From: JABFRJ01 sp031374735
Lineage (GTDB): Bacteria; Pseudomonadota; Alphaproteobacteria; Rhizobiales; Hyphomicrobiaceae
NCBI GenBank assembly: GCA_031374735.1
Contig: JANMGQ010000057.1
Span: 1-64,000 of the forward strand
DNA length: 64,000 nt
Direction: 5' to 3'
Every line of letters begins with the position of its first letter. Position 1 is the stretch's first letter. This document shows, piece by piece, positions 1 through 8,048 of this stretch. The translations under genes and the position numbers were made by a program. Below the pieces are notes generated by a model that was given only the letters and a program-made list of their open reading frames with translations, was not told where the DNA came from and did no database searches.

Positions 1-375
1 ATTTTTGCGATGCAGCATTCGTGCTGCGCTGCAGCTAGTTACAGGAGAGGATCCCGGATATTTGTCGTGCGAAGGGCACGCCAAATTCCGGGACACCGTT
101 GAATTTGGATGGCGTGGCCGCGTCAGCACCTGGCCCATCACATCGATCCCGTGCCGACGGAACGAAACGGCTCTGGGGTCTGTACCGGACCAACGAACAA
201 CGTGTGTCACCGCAACACTGGCACCAGCTGCATCTGTTGGTAGAGCGAATGGTGTTTGCTTAACGCATGGTGGAGAGGACGCAAAACCGACGTATCCCCC
301 CTACCAAACCGCCGCCGTCCTGCTAGCGTATTGAAGTCGGACTGTGCACCTCCATCGGACCATCAGGAGAAACCC
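1..375. other. Intergenic region, no gene seen
   Basis: No reading frame here has a recognisable protein product, and the one long open frame on the plus strand has no similarity I can name. A small hairpin lies at 12-27 (GCAGCA, TTCG loop, TGCTGC). A larger imperfect inverted repeat lies at 52-93. The last bases, 365-370 (AGGAGA), are the ribosome binding site of the TPR gene that follows. Confidence 0.6.
52..93. repeat. Imperfect inverted repeat, 'cccggatat' type
   Basis: The left arm begins TCCCGGATATTTG and the right arm ends CAAATTCCGGGA, so the two arms pair into a hairpin of nearly 20 bp with a few mismatches. The hairpin at 42809-42849 has the same outer sequence (CCGGATAT ... ATCCGG), so I take the two as members of one small palindromic repeat family. 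Confidence 0.5.
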
Positions 376-894
376 ATGCTCAAGCGTCCCGGCCTGCTTC
401 TCACGCTCTCAGCCTTCGCCGCCATCGGCCTTGCCGCACCCGCTGCCGCCCAGAAGGGCGCGCCCTCGGGCGGCAACAAATGCGATAAGTTCAAGAAGGG
501 CAGCGACGCCTGGAAGAAATGCGCGAACGGCCTGATGGACGACAGCTCGGATCAGAGCTTATTCTATGCGGGCTATTGGCTCGCCAAGACCGGCCAATAT
601 GCGGAAGCGCTCGACTATCTCAATAAGGCGCAAATCAAGGATGAGCGCATCCTGACCTACATCGGCTTTGCCACTCGCAAGCTCGGCGACCACGACACGG
701 CCATGGGCTTCTACGCCCGCGCGCTGACGCTGAACCCGAACTACACGGTCGCCCGCGCCTATCTCGGCGAAGCACACCTCGCACGCGGCGACGCAGCCAA
801 GGCACGCCACGAACTGGCCGAAATTGCCCGCCGCTGCGGCACGACCTGCGTTGAGTACAAGGAACTCGAAGCCGAGATCGCCAAGCGCACGTGA
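376..894 (+). CDS. Exported tetratricopeptide-repeat protein
   Basis: The product is a 172-residue protein with a Sec-type signal peptide (MLKRPGLLLTL..., cleaved near AAAQ at about residue 24). After it comes a short Lys/Cys-containing linker, then from about residue 60 to 150 two or three TPR-like helical hairpins (for example 'ALDYLNKAQ', 'AMGFYARALTLNPNY', 'ARAYLGEAHLARGD'). TPR proteins of this type act as periplasmic scaffolds, and no catalytic function is suggested. I chose the ATG at 376 because it follows AGGAGA by five bases and begins the signal peptide. A longer frame from 256 has neither feature. Two cysteines near the C-terminus ('RRCGTTC') could form a disulfide. The partner is unknown and the gene appears to stand alone. 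Confidence 0.8.
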   Translation: MLKRPGLLLTLSAFAAIGLAAPAAAQKGAPSGGNKCDKFKKGSDAWKKCANGLMDDSSDQSLFYAGYWLAKTGQYAEALDYLNKAQIKDERILTYIGFATRKLGDHDTAMGFYARALTLNPNYTVARAYLGEAHLARGDAAKARHELAEIARRCGTTCVEYKELEAEIAKRT

Positions 895-1037
895 GCGACG
901 GGGCTGAGAAGCTGCCGGGTTGGCAGCGAGCTATACGAGTGCGGGCAATTCGAGTTTGAATTGCTCGCGCGGTTTGGTGGAAAACTCACGGCTGGTGCTG
1001 ACACTATTTAAGTCCCACCCACCCATGGAACTCGTCT

Positions 1038-2495
1038 ATGCCGCCGAGACCCGACCGTGTCAGTCTTGCTCCCGGGCTTGAGATTTCTCGCGTCGTCACG
1101 GGGCTGTGGCAGGTCGCTGACATGGAGCGCGACGGCAAGACGCTTGATCCCGATCAGTCCGCGCGGCATCTGGCCGAATACGCAGCGGCCGGGTTTGATA
1201 CGTTTGACATGGCCGATCACTATGGCAGCGCCGAAATCATCACCGGGCGCTTTCTGGCGACAGCAAAAAGCACCGCAGCGCGTGCCTTCACCAAATGGTG
1301 CCCGCCACCAGGCGTCATGACACGTGACGTCGTGCGCACGGGAATTGGCCGCTCATTGACCCGCATGGCGCTCGAGCGTGTCGATCTCATGCAGTTCCAC
1401 TGGTGGATGTTCCAGCACCCCGCCTACATCGACGCGCTCGAGGAGATGGTCCGCCTGCGCGAAGACGGCCACATTGGCCACATCGGCTTGACCAACTTCG
1501 ACGCCGACCACCTGCGCCTTGTGGTGAAACACGGCATCCCCATCGCCTCAAACCAGGTCTCGTTTTCTCTGCTTGATCGGCGCGCGGCAGGCGCCCTGAG
1601 CCACGTGTGCGCAGAAACCGGCGTCAAGCTGCTCGCCTACGGTACGCTTGGCGGCGGGTTCTTGGCCGGAAGATGGGTCGGAAAAGCCGAACCTGTCGAC
1701 ATCCCGGACTGGAGCAAATCGAAATACAAGCGCTTCATCGACGTGATCGGCGGCTGGAGCGTGCTGCAGACGTTGCTCGCCGCTCTTGCCGCCATCGGCC
1801 GCAAACACGGCGTCTCCGTCTCCAATGTCGCGACGCGCTGGGTCTTGCAGCAACCCGCCGTCGCCGCGGTCATCATCGGCGCCCGGCTCGGCGAAAGCGA
1901 ACACCGTGCCGACAACGCGAAGCTGTTCACGTTCGCCCTTGATGCAGCCGATCTTTCAGCCATCGATGCAGCACTCGCGAACGCACATCCCGTGCCCGGC
2001 GATTGCGGCGACGAGTATCGCAAGCCGCCGTTCCTTACTGCGTCCGGCGATCTGAGCCATCATCTCGACGCCGTGCCGAAGGTCTACACGCCAACATCCG
2101 TGCCGGGCCGCCGAGGACGATTGCGCATCGACAGCGGCAGCGTGTGGGAGCCGATTGCGGGCTATTCGCGCGCGCTGCGCGACGGCAACCGCATCTTCGT
2201 GTCAGGCACGACCGCGACACATGGGGCTGGCCGCGTCATCTGCCCCGGCGATGTGGCGGGCCAGACGGTCTACATCCTCGACAAGATCGCAGCCTCCATC
2301 GAAGCACTCGGCGGCAAACTCGACGATGTCGTGCGCACACGTGTTTATCTGCGCGATGCCGCCCAATGGGAGCCGGCCTCACGCGCACATGGCCGCTACT
2401 TCGGCGATATCCGCCCGGCCAACACGCTGCTCGCCATCCGAGACCTCGTCGGCGACTACGAGGTCGAGATCGACGCCGAGGCTGTGGTGGAGTGA
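1038..2495 (+). CDS. Aldo/keto reductase fused to a RidA-family domain
   Basis: The protein has 485 residues in two parts. Residues about 1-335 form an aldo/keto reductase barrel with the expected tetrad: Asp57 and Tyr62 ('DMADHYG'), Lys86 ('FTKW') and His121 ('QFHWW'). Residues about 365-485 form a RidA/YjgF domain ('FVSGTTATHGAG' ... 'EVEIDAEAVV'). RidA proteins hydrolyse reactive imines or enamines released by PLP enzymes. However, where canonical RidA has PARS, with the substrate-carboxylate arginine, this domain reads 'RPANTLLAIRDL', so the arginine is missing and ordinary 2-iminoacid deaminase activity is doubtful. The reductase half would use NADPH on an unknown carbonyl. The gene lies just upstream of an Lrp regulator and threonine ammonia-lyase. 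The fold assignments are firm; the substrate is unknown. Confidence 0.88.
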   Translation: MPPRPDRVSLAPGLEISRVVTGLWQVADMERDGKTLDPDQSARHLAEYAAAGFDTFDMADHYGSAEIITGRFLATAKSTAARAFTKWCPPPGVMTRDVVRTGIGRSLTRMALERVDLMQFHWWMFQHPAYIDALEEMVRLREDGHIGHIGLTNFDADHLRLVVKHGIPIASNQVSFSLLDRRAAGALSHVCAETGVKLLAYGTLGGGFLAGRWVGKAEPVDIPDWSKSKYKRFIDVIGGWSVLQTLLAALAAIGRKHGVSVSNVATRWVLQQPAVAAVIIGARLGESEHRADNAKLFTFALDAADLSAIDAALANAHPVPGDCGDEYRKPPFLTASGDLSHHLDAVPKVYTPTSVPGRRGRLRIDSGSVWEPIAGYSRALRDGNRIFVSGTTATHGAGRVICPGDVAGQTVYILDKIAASIEALGGKLDDVVRTRVYLRDAAQWEPASRAHGRYFGDIRPANTLLAIRDLVGDYEVEIDAEAVVE

Positions 2496-2626
2496 GCACC
2501 CCATCCGAGCGTCAATACACGCCCGCCTCAACGATGCGGAACGCCTGCGCGCTGCAATCGATCTCGCCCATCACGCCGTAGGGGATCGTGAACATTGGGT
2601 CCGTGTGTCCAAAATCCAAGCCCACG

Positions 2627-3091
2627 TCAGGTGGCCACAATCGGCAGCACGGCTGTGTGCTTCACCTGCGCCAGCGCGAACGAGCTTTCAATCGACGCAA
2701 CACCATCGATGCGGGTCAGCGTCGCCTTCAAGAAACGCTCATAATCGGCGAGGTCCTTGGCAACGACGCGCAGCAGATAATCGCGCGATCCCGTCATCAA
2801 ATAGCACTCCAGCACTTCCGGGAAGCGCCGCACGGCGGCCTCGAAGCGCTTCATGACCGCCTCATGTTGCTTCTCCAATTTGATCGACACGAACACGGAC
2901 ACGGGCAATCCAGCCTTCACCTGGTCCACCACGGCGTGATAGCCCCGGATGATCTTAGCCTCTTCCAGCAGGCGCACGCGGCGCAGGCAGGGCGAGGCCG
3001 AGAGGCCGATGCGCTCGGCGAGGTCGACGTTGGACAAGCGCCCGTCCTGCTGGAGGGCTGCAAGAATGCGCTGGTCCGTTTGGTCAATCAT
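2627..3091 (-). CDS. Lrp/AsnC-family transcriptional regulator
   Basis: The product is 154 residues: an N-terminal winged helix-turn-helix (about 1-60, 'DQTDQRILAALQQDGRLSNVDLAERIGLSASPCLRRV') followed by the ligand-sensing RAM/ACT-like domain (about 65-150, ending 'GVASIESSFALAQVKHTAVLPI'). This is the normal length for the family. I chose the ATG at 3091 because MIDQTDQRIL is the standard N-terminus; the frame stays open upstream but that part overlaps the divergent gene. It is transcribed away from threonine ammonia-lyase, with 127 bp between the two starts. It therefore most likely controls that gene in response to an amino acid, as Lrp-type regulators usually act on adjacent divergent targets. 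The actual ligand cannot be read from sequence. Confidence 0.93.
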   Translation of the reverse strand: MIDQTDQRILAALQQDGRLSNVDLAERIGLSASPCLRRVRLLEEAKIIRGYHAVVDQVKAGLPVSVFVSIKLEKQHEAVMKRFEAAVRRFPEVLECYLMTGSRDYLLRVVAKDLADYERFLKATLTRIDGVASIESSFALAQVKHTAVLPIVAT

Positions 3092-3218
3092 GGCAGTTTC
3101 TGCTTCTTTGATAGTCGATCGTGGTCGAACGTGCCTCTGTTGTTGTTGAATTGGGGCATATTCGCAAGAACCGTCTACGCCAAACCGCGTATCACCATTG
3201 GACCAAACCGGGGCAATC

Positions 3219-4463
3219 ATGGCCAAGCCGAACTCAGACCTGCCCGTCAAACTGACCGACGTCGAAGCGGCGGCGCGCGTTATCGCGGGCCATGTCATCA
3301 ACACTGACCTGGACCCGAGCCGCACCCTCTCGGACATGCTCGGCTGCGACGTGTGGCTCAAGTTCGAGAACCTGCAGTTCACGGCCGCCTTCAAGGAGCG
3401 CGGCGCACTAAATCGGCTCATGGCCTTGTCGGTCGAGGAAAAGACGCGCGGCGTGATCGCCATGTCGGCTGGCAACCACGCGCAGGGCGTCGCCTATCAC
3501 GCCAAGCGGCTCGGCATACCGACCACGATCGTGATGCCCGTCGGCACACCAATGGTGAAGATCGAGAACACCCGCCGACACGGCGCACGCGTCGAGGTGA
3601 CAGGCGCGACGCTCGAAGACGCGGCGGCGTTTGCGCGGGAGCAGGCGGCGGCCAAGGGGTACACGTTCATCCACCCCTACGACGACAAACTCGTCATCGC
3701 AGGCCAGGGCACCATCGCGCTAGAAATGTTGCAGGCGCAGCCACAGATCGACACTCTCGTCATTCCCATCGGCGGCGGCGGGTTGATCTCGGGCATGGCG
3801 GTTGCGGCCAAGGCGGTGAAGCCGTCGATCCGCATCATCGGAGTGCAGGCGGATCTGTATCCTTCGATGTTCAACGCCATCAAAGGCGAGCAGCGACAGA
3901 TGCGCGGCGACAGCCTCGCCGAAGGCATCGCGGTGAAAGCGCCGGGAAAGTTAACGACCGAGATCGTGCGCCGCTTGGTCGACGACATCGTGCTCGTCGC
4001 CGAAGACCAGATCGAACACGCGGTCTCGACGCTGATCAACATCGAAAAGACCGTCGTCGAAGGCGCAGGCGCGGCGGGCCTGGCGGCCGTATTTGCAAAC
4101 CGCGCCATGTTCAAGGGCCGCACCGTCGGTCTCGTGCTGTGCGGCGGCAACATCGACACGCGGCTTCTCGCCTCCGTGCTGACGCGTGAGCTTGCCCGCG
4201 AGGGACGTCTGTCGCAGCTGACAATCGATCTCGTCGATCGCCCCGGACAACTTGCAGCCGTCGCGACGCTGCTCGGTGAAGCCGGGGCCAACATTGTCGA
4301 AGTCTCCCATCAGCGCACGTTTTCGGACCTGCCGGCCAAAGGCACACTCCTCGAAGTGGTCATCGAAACGCGCGACCGGGAACACTTGAACGAAACGGTC
4401 GCGAAACTGCGGGCAGCCGGTTTCGAACTCGAGGTGCAGACAAATCCGGGGGGGACGCACTGA
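3219..4463 (+). CDS. ilvA: Threonine ammonia-lyase (threonine dehydratase) with ACT domain
   Basis: The 414-residue enzyme is PLP-dependent and deaminates threonine to 2-oxobutyrate and ammonia. The PLP lysine is Lys59 in 'FTAAFKERGALN'. The glycine-rich phosphate loop is 'PIGGGGLISGMAV' (about residue 185), and 'SAGNHAQGVAYHAKRLGI' is the conserved substrate loop. A single ACT-type regulatory domain occupies about residues 325-402 ('LVDRPGQLAAVATLLGEAGANIVEVSH'). This short single-ACT form could be biosynthetic or catabolic (TdcB-like). An in-frame TTG lies at 3198, but ATG 3219 (MAKPNSDLPV) fits the family N-terminus better. A divergent Lrp gene precedes it and an MdeB-like E1 gene follows, which favours a catabolic route to propionyl-CoA. 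Confidence 0.92.
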   Translation: MAKPNSDLPVKLTDVEAAARVIAGHVINTDLDPSRTLSDMLGCDVWLKFENLQFTAAFKERGALNRLMALSVEEKTRGVIAMSAGNHAQGVAYHAKRLGIPTTIVMPVGTPMVKIENTRRHGARVEVTGATLEDAAAFAREQAAAKGYTFIHPYDDKLVIAGQGTIALEMLQAQPQIDTLVIPIGGGGLISGMAVAAKAVKPSIRIIGVQADLYPSMFNAIKGEQRQMRGDSLAEGIAVKAPGKLTTEIVRRLVDDIVLVAEDQIEHAVSTLINIEKTVVEGAGAAGLAAVFANRAMFKGRTVGLVLCGGNIDTRLLASVLTRELAREGRLSQLTIDLVDRPGQLAAVATLLGEAGANIVEVSHQRTFSDLPAKGTLLEVVIETRDREHLNETVAKLRAAGFELEVQTNPGGTH

Positions 4464-4464
4464 C

Positions 4465-4526
4465 CCTTCCTTTTCCCCTTCTTCAAGGGGAGAAGGTGGC
4501 CGCAGGCCGGATGAGGGGCAGAAGCT
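4465..4526 (+). repeat. REP-like palindromic element, copy A
   Basis: Two hairpins follow the ilvA stop codon. The first is CTTTTCCCC...GGGGAGAAGG (4470-4496) and the second is GGCC-GCA-GGCC (4498-4508), ending in GATGAGGGGCAG. The same composite, in inverse orientation, lies 77 bp downstream at 4604-4694. Another pair lies at 49761-49944. The first hairpin may also serve as a transcription terminator for ilvA, although no clear T-run follows. Confidence 0.75.
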
Positions 4527-4584
4527 GGGATCGGCAGCACTTGCGCATTGTCTCGATTGCTTTCCAATAATAGGCCAAACGCTG

Positions 4585-7086
4585 ATGAACGATATGAGCA
4601 AGCAGCTGCCCCTCACCCGCCCCCAATCTTCTTTGCGCTCCGCGCAAGGGGCGGGCACCCTCTCCCCCTCGCTGGAGAGCGAGGGGGAGAGGGAAGTGAA
4701 CGCCACCCTCGACATCCTGCGCCAGCTCGAGCGCAAGGTGCTGTGGCTGTCGAGCTATCTGATACATCACGCCAACCACGAGCGCGAGAACCGCGACGGC
4801 CTCAAAGTCGGCGGCCACCAGGCCTCGTCCGCGTCGATGGCAACGCTGATGACGGCCCTGTACTTTCATATTCTGCGGCCGGAGGATCGCGTGGCGGTGA
4901 AACCGCACGCGTCGCCCGTTTTTCATGCCATCCAGTATCTGCTCGGCAATCAGACACTCGCCAATTTGCAGAACTTCCGCGCATTTGGCGGCGCGCAGAG
5001 CTATCCCTCACGCACCAAAGATACCGACGACGTGGACTTCTCCACGGGTTCCGTCGGCCTTGGCGTCGCCATGACGGGCTTTGCGGCCATCACGCAGGAG
5101 TACGTGCACGCCAAAGGCTGGGCGCAGAATTGGCCCAAGGGCCGCATGATCTCGCTGATGGGCGACGCCGAGATCGACGAGGGCAACATCCACGAAGCGC
5201 TGCTCGAGTATTGGAAACACGGCCTCACCAACACGTGGTGGGTGGTCGACTACAACCGGCAGAGCCTCGATAGTGTTGTGTCAGATCAGCTGTTTTCAAA
5301 AGTGACCAACGCCTTCGAGAACCTCGGCTGGAAGGTGATCACGATCAAATACGGCCGCCTGCTGGAGCGCGTGTTCTCCATGCCGGGTGGGCCCGCGCTG
5401 CGCGACTGGATCGATCAGTGCCCGAACCAGATCTATTCAGCCCTCGTATTCGAAGGCGCGAAGGGCTGGCGCCGTCAGCTGGACACAGACCTCGCAGCCC
5501 ATCCCGACACGCTCGCGATCATACGCGCACTGCCGGACGCGGACCTTGCGGAGTTGATGTGCAATCTCGGCGGCAACGACCTTGAGGCCTGCATCGCAGC
5601 GTTCGAGAGCGCGCCCAGCGACAAGCCCGTGTGCTTCATCGCCTATACGATCAAGGGCGCGCGCCTGCCGTTCCAGGGCCACAAGGACAACCACGCGGGC
5701 TTGATGACCAAAGCGCAGATGCAGGAGTTCCGCGCCCGCAACGCCATCAACCAGGGTGACGAATGGCAGCCCTACGCCGGCCTCGACAAGCCGGCCGAGG
5801 TTGACGCCTTCCTGCGCCAGGTCCCGTTCAACGCCAAGGGCCGCCGCCGGTTCACCGCGCCCAAAATCGACGTGCCGAAAATCGCCATCCCCGAAGTGAA
5901 AGGCGAAGCCGCGACGCAGAACGGCTTCGGCAAGATCCTCGACGAGATCGCCAAAGCCGGCGGTCCACTCGCCGACCGCATCGTCACGACATCGCCCGAT
6001 GTCACCGTGTCGACCAACCTCGGCCCATGGGTCAACCGCCGCGGCCTGTTCTCGATGCAAAGCCGCGACGACGTGTTCAAAGAGCGCGGCCTGCAGAGCA
6101 TGCAGAAGTGGGAGATGAGCCCGAAGGGCCAGCATATCGAACTCGGTATCGCCGAGATGAATTTGTTTCTCAATCTGGCGGCGCTCGGCCTCTCGCATTC
6201 ACTGTTTGGCGAGCGATTGATCCCCATCGGCACGCTGTATGACCCGTTCATCATGCGTGGGCTCGATGCGCTCAATTATGCCTGTTATCAGGACGCGCGC
6301 TTCATGGTGGTCGCGACGCCGTCCGGCATCACGCTCGCGCCCGAAGGCGGCGCGCACCAGTCCATCGCGACGCCGCTGATTGGGCTGGCCCAGGACGGCC
6401 TCGCTTCGTTTGAGCCGGCCTACGTGGACGAACTCGCCGTCATTATGGACTGGGCGTTCCGCTACATGCAGCGCGATGGCCTCAGTGAGATGCCGGACGC
6501 GGAGAAGACGACGCGCTGGCTGCGCGATGAGAAGGGTGGCTCGGTGTATCTGCGTCTCTCGACGCGCAGCATTCCGCAGCTGCCGCGGGCGCACACGCCG
6601 CAATGGCGCGAGGACGTGATCCAGGGCGGCTATTGGCTGCGCAAACCGGAGGAAGGCACCGGCCTCGCCATCGTCGCCATGGGCGCGGTCATGCCGGAGG
6701 CCATCGAAGCCGCGGGCCTGCTCGCAGAAGACCGCCGCGGCATCGGCGTGCTGGCCGTCACATCCGCCGACCGCCTGTCAGCCGGTTGGCACAGCGCGCA
6801 GCGTGCCCGCGAACGCGGCGACCGCGCGGCCATCTCCCACGTCGAACATCTGTTGGCGGACTTACCGCGCGACGCAGGCATCATCACCGTGTGTGACGCA
6901 CATCCGGAAACGCTGACATGGATCGGCGGCGTCGCCGGTCACCGGGTGCGGGGCCTCGGCCCCGAGCACTTCGGCCAGTCCGGCAGCATCCACGAGCTTT
7001 ACGCCCACCACGGCATCGGCGTGAACGGTATACTCGCGGCTGCGGAGGGATTGCAGGGCGGGAGAGTCAGATATCGGCGAGGTTGA
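4585..7086 (+). CDS. Homodimeric-type 2-oxoacid dehydrogenase E1 / transketolase-like protein (MdeB-like)
   Basis: The 833-residue ThDP enzyme has the architecture of homodimeric pyruvate dehydrogenase E1. The pyrophosphate domain contains 'GGHQASSAS' (76-84) and the Mg-ThDP motif 'GDAEIDEGN' (193-201); a pyrimidine domain and a C-terminal transketolase domain follow. Close relatives include P. putida MdeB, assigned to 2-oxobutyrate oxidation, which fits the adjacent threonine ammonia-lyase; pyruvate is the alternative substrate. No E2 or E3 gene is in the window. Residues about 8-37 are encoded by a REP-like repeat (4604-4694), so the N-terminus is odd. Translation may start at ATG 4585 (MNDMSK...) and read through the repeat, or at GTG 4696 behind the purine-rich end of the repeat. 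I give the longer form but cannot decide between them. Confidence 0.82.
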   Translation: MNDMSKQLPLTRPQSSLRSAQGAGTLSPSLESEGEREVNATLDILRQLERKVLWLSSYLIHHANHERENRDGLKVGGHQASSASMATLMTALYFHILRPEDRVAVKPHASPVFHAIQYLLGNQTLANLQNFRAFGGAQSYPSRTKDTDDVDFSTGSVGLGVAMTGFAAITQEYVHAKGWAQNWPKGRMISLMGDAEIDEGNIHEALLEYWKHGLTNTWWVVDYNRQSLDSVVSDQLFSKVTNAFENLGWKVITIKYGRLLERVFSMPGGPALRDWIDQCPNQIYSALVFEGAKGWRRQLDTDLAAHPDTLAIIRALPDADLAELMCNLGGNDLEACIAAFESAPSDKPVCFIAYTIKGARLPFQGHKDNHAGLMTKAQMQEFRARNAINQGDEWQPYAGLDKPAEVDAFLRQVPFNAKGRRRFTAPKIDVPKIAIPEVKGEAATQNGFGKILDEIAKAGGPLADRIVTTSPDVTVSTNLGPWVNRRGLFSMQSRDDVFKERGLQSMQKWEMSPKGQHIELGIAEMNLFLNLAALGLSHSLFGERLIPIGTLYDPFIMRGLDALNYACYQDARFMVVATPSGITLAPEGGAHQSIATPLIGLAQDGLASFEPAYVDELAVIMDWAFRYMQRDGLSEMPDAEKTTRWLRDEKGGSVYLRLSTRSIPQLPRAHTPQWREDVIQGGYWLRKPEEGTGLAIVAMGAVMPEAIEAAGLLAEDRRGIGVLAVTSADRLSAGWHSAQRARERGDRAAISHVEHLLADLPRDAGIITVCDAHPETLTWIGGVAGHRVRGLGPEHFGQSGSIHELYAHHGIGVNGILAAAEGLQGGRVRYRRG
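4604..4694 (-). repeat. REP-like palindromic element, copy B, inside the E1 gene
   Basis: This is the inverse of the element at 4465-4526. It begins AGCTGCCCCTCACCCGCCCC, continues through GGGGCGGGCACC, and ends with a long hairpin (CCCTCTCCCCCTCGC ... GCGAGGGGGAGAGGG). It lies within the open frame that begins at 4585, is read without a stop codon, and would add about 30 residues (LPLTRPQSSLRS...). Its purine-rich right end can also act as a Shine-Dalgarno for GTG 4696. Confidence 0.75.
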
Positions 7087-7136
7087 GTTTTCTTCGCGCA
7101 CTCGCCATGTAAATGCTTCCACGTTCGGGAAGCGAA

Positions 7137-7758
7137 ATGGCCAAGAGACGCAAAATCATCGACGTCGCGCTCATCATTCCGGATGCCAGTCCGGTGCTGA
7201 CCTTGGCGCGCGTCGATCGGCTCGACCTGCTCATGACGTTCAATGTGCCGATGAAGATTGTCGATCAGGTGCACTACGAGATCACCAAGCCGCAGAACGA
7301 TGTCCATGGTCGGGTGGCGGCATTCCTGGAGCGATATGGGAACCAGGTCGAAATCGTGGAGACGAACACCGGGGCCGGGTTCAAGGCGCGGCGGGCGAAA
7401 GACCCGTCAACGCCGAGCAGCAATCTGGGCGAAGATGCCGTGAGTGAGTATGCCCGCTTGTTGGCCCGCACGAGTGGGCCCGATTTTGTGGCGCTTATCC
7501 TATTCGAAGACCCCGATCCTATTCGAAGACCCCGACATGCTGCAATTGCCGGTCGCCAATCTAGCCAACGTGCATCTTGTGAACACGACCGGTTGGCTGG
7601 AGTTACTGCATAAGGAGGACTTGGTACCGGAGGCAGCCTCTGTTGTTGACGAGATCAATGCTCTCCGCCCGACATCGATGCGCCCTTATGATAGACCAGC
7701 GCAAACGAAAAAGCTGCTCTCCACCTTTATTCGCAAGAGTACGAAAGATGTCAGCTAG
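7137..7758 (+). pseudogene. PIN-domain protein gene, frameshifted by a 19-bp tandem duplication
   Basis: The first frame (MAKRRKIIDVALIIPDASPVLTLAR...) runs to 'DFVALILFEDPD'. A directly repeated 19-bp unit (7497-7515 and 7516-7534) then shifts the frame, and the original frame would end at 7613. In the +1 frame the protein continues 'ILFEDPDMLQLPVANLANVHLVNTTGWLELL...' to TAG at 7756-7758. Removing one repeat copy restores a single protein of about 200 residues. The Asp in 'IPDASPVL', the acidic 'GEDAVSEY' and 'FEDPD' fit the acidic residues of a PIN-type ribonuclease fold, though the match is moderate. The ATG at 7137 follows GGGAAG. The last 11 bases overlap the next gene. A sequencing error or reversible slippage cannot be excluded. 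Confidence 0.72.
7497..7535. repeat. Perfect 19-bp tandem duplication
   Basis: The unit ATCCTATTCGAAGACCCCG is present twice in direct succession (7497-7515, 7516-7534), with one further matching base. Because 19 is not a multiple of three, it breaks the reading frame of the PIN-like gene. Confidence 0.95.
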
Positions 7759-8005
7759 TCCGAACAAAATAAACAACGACCTCGGCGGTTGCTCGCTGAA
7801 CGACGTCCTCGAACGCCTCGAAGCAGGCAAATGCGGCCACTCTGCTGTCATGCGGTGGTTGCGTATCGACAACTATCACGAATTGGTCGCGATCATGCAC
7901 TTCAATGGTCGCACGATGCCGGGTCATCGCAGCATGACCATCACGCAGGAGACATTGGATCTCATTCGCCAACTGCCGCTACGCAAGCCGAACAACGCGC
8001 CGTAG
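7748..8005 (+). CDS. Small protein of unknown function overlapping the PIN-like gene
   Basis: The 85-residue protein begins MSASPNKINNDLGG and contains 'LNDVLERLEAGKCGHSAVMRWLRIDNYHELVAIMHFNGRT'. I do not recognise the family. The ATG at 7748 overlaps the last 11 bases of the PIN-like frame, which implies translational coupling. Small genes coupled to PIN-type genes are often antitoxins, although antitoxins usually come first. A longer frame from 7643 exists but lies inside the upstream gene. The central 'SAVMRWLRI' could be a DNA-binding helix, but this is only a guess. It is a candidate partner of the broken PIN gene and still looks intact. Confidence 0.6.
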   Translation: MSASPNKINNDLGGCSLNDVLERLEAGKCGHSAVMRWLRIDNYHELVAIMHFNGRTMPGHRSMTITQETLDLIRQLPLRKPNNAP

Positions 8006-8048
8006 TTGAGGCGCGCGAGCTGACGGACTGGCCTGGTCTCCCAACCAC

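Noticed and set aside
5..334. Plus-strand frame of 109 codons at the window start
   Set aside because: It crosses two hairpins, has no ribosome site or recognisable motif, and looks like intergenic DNA.
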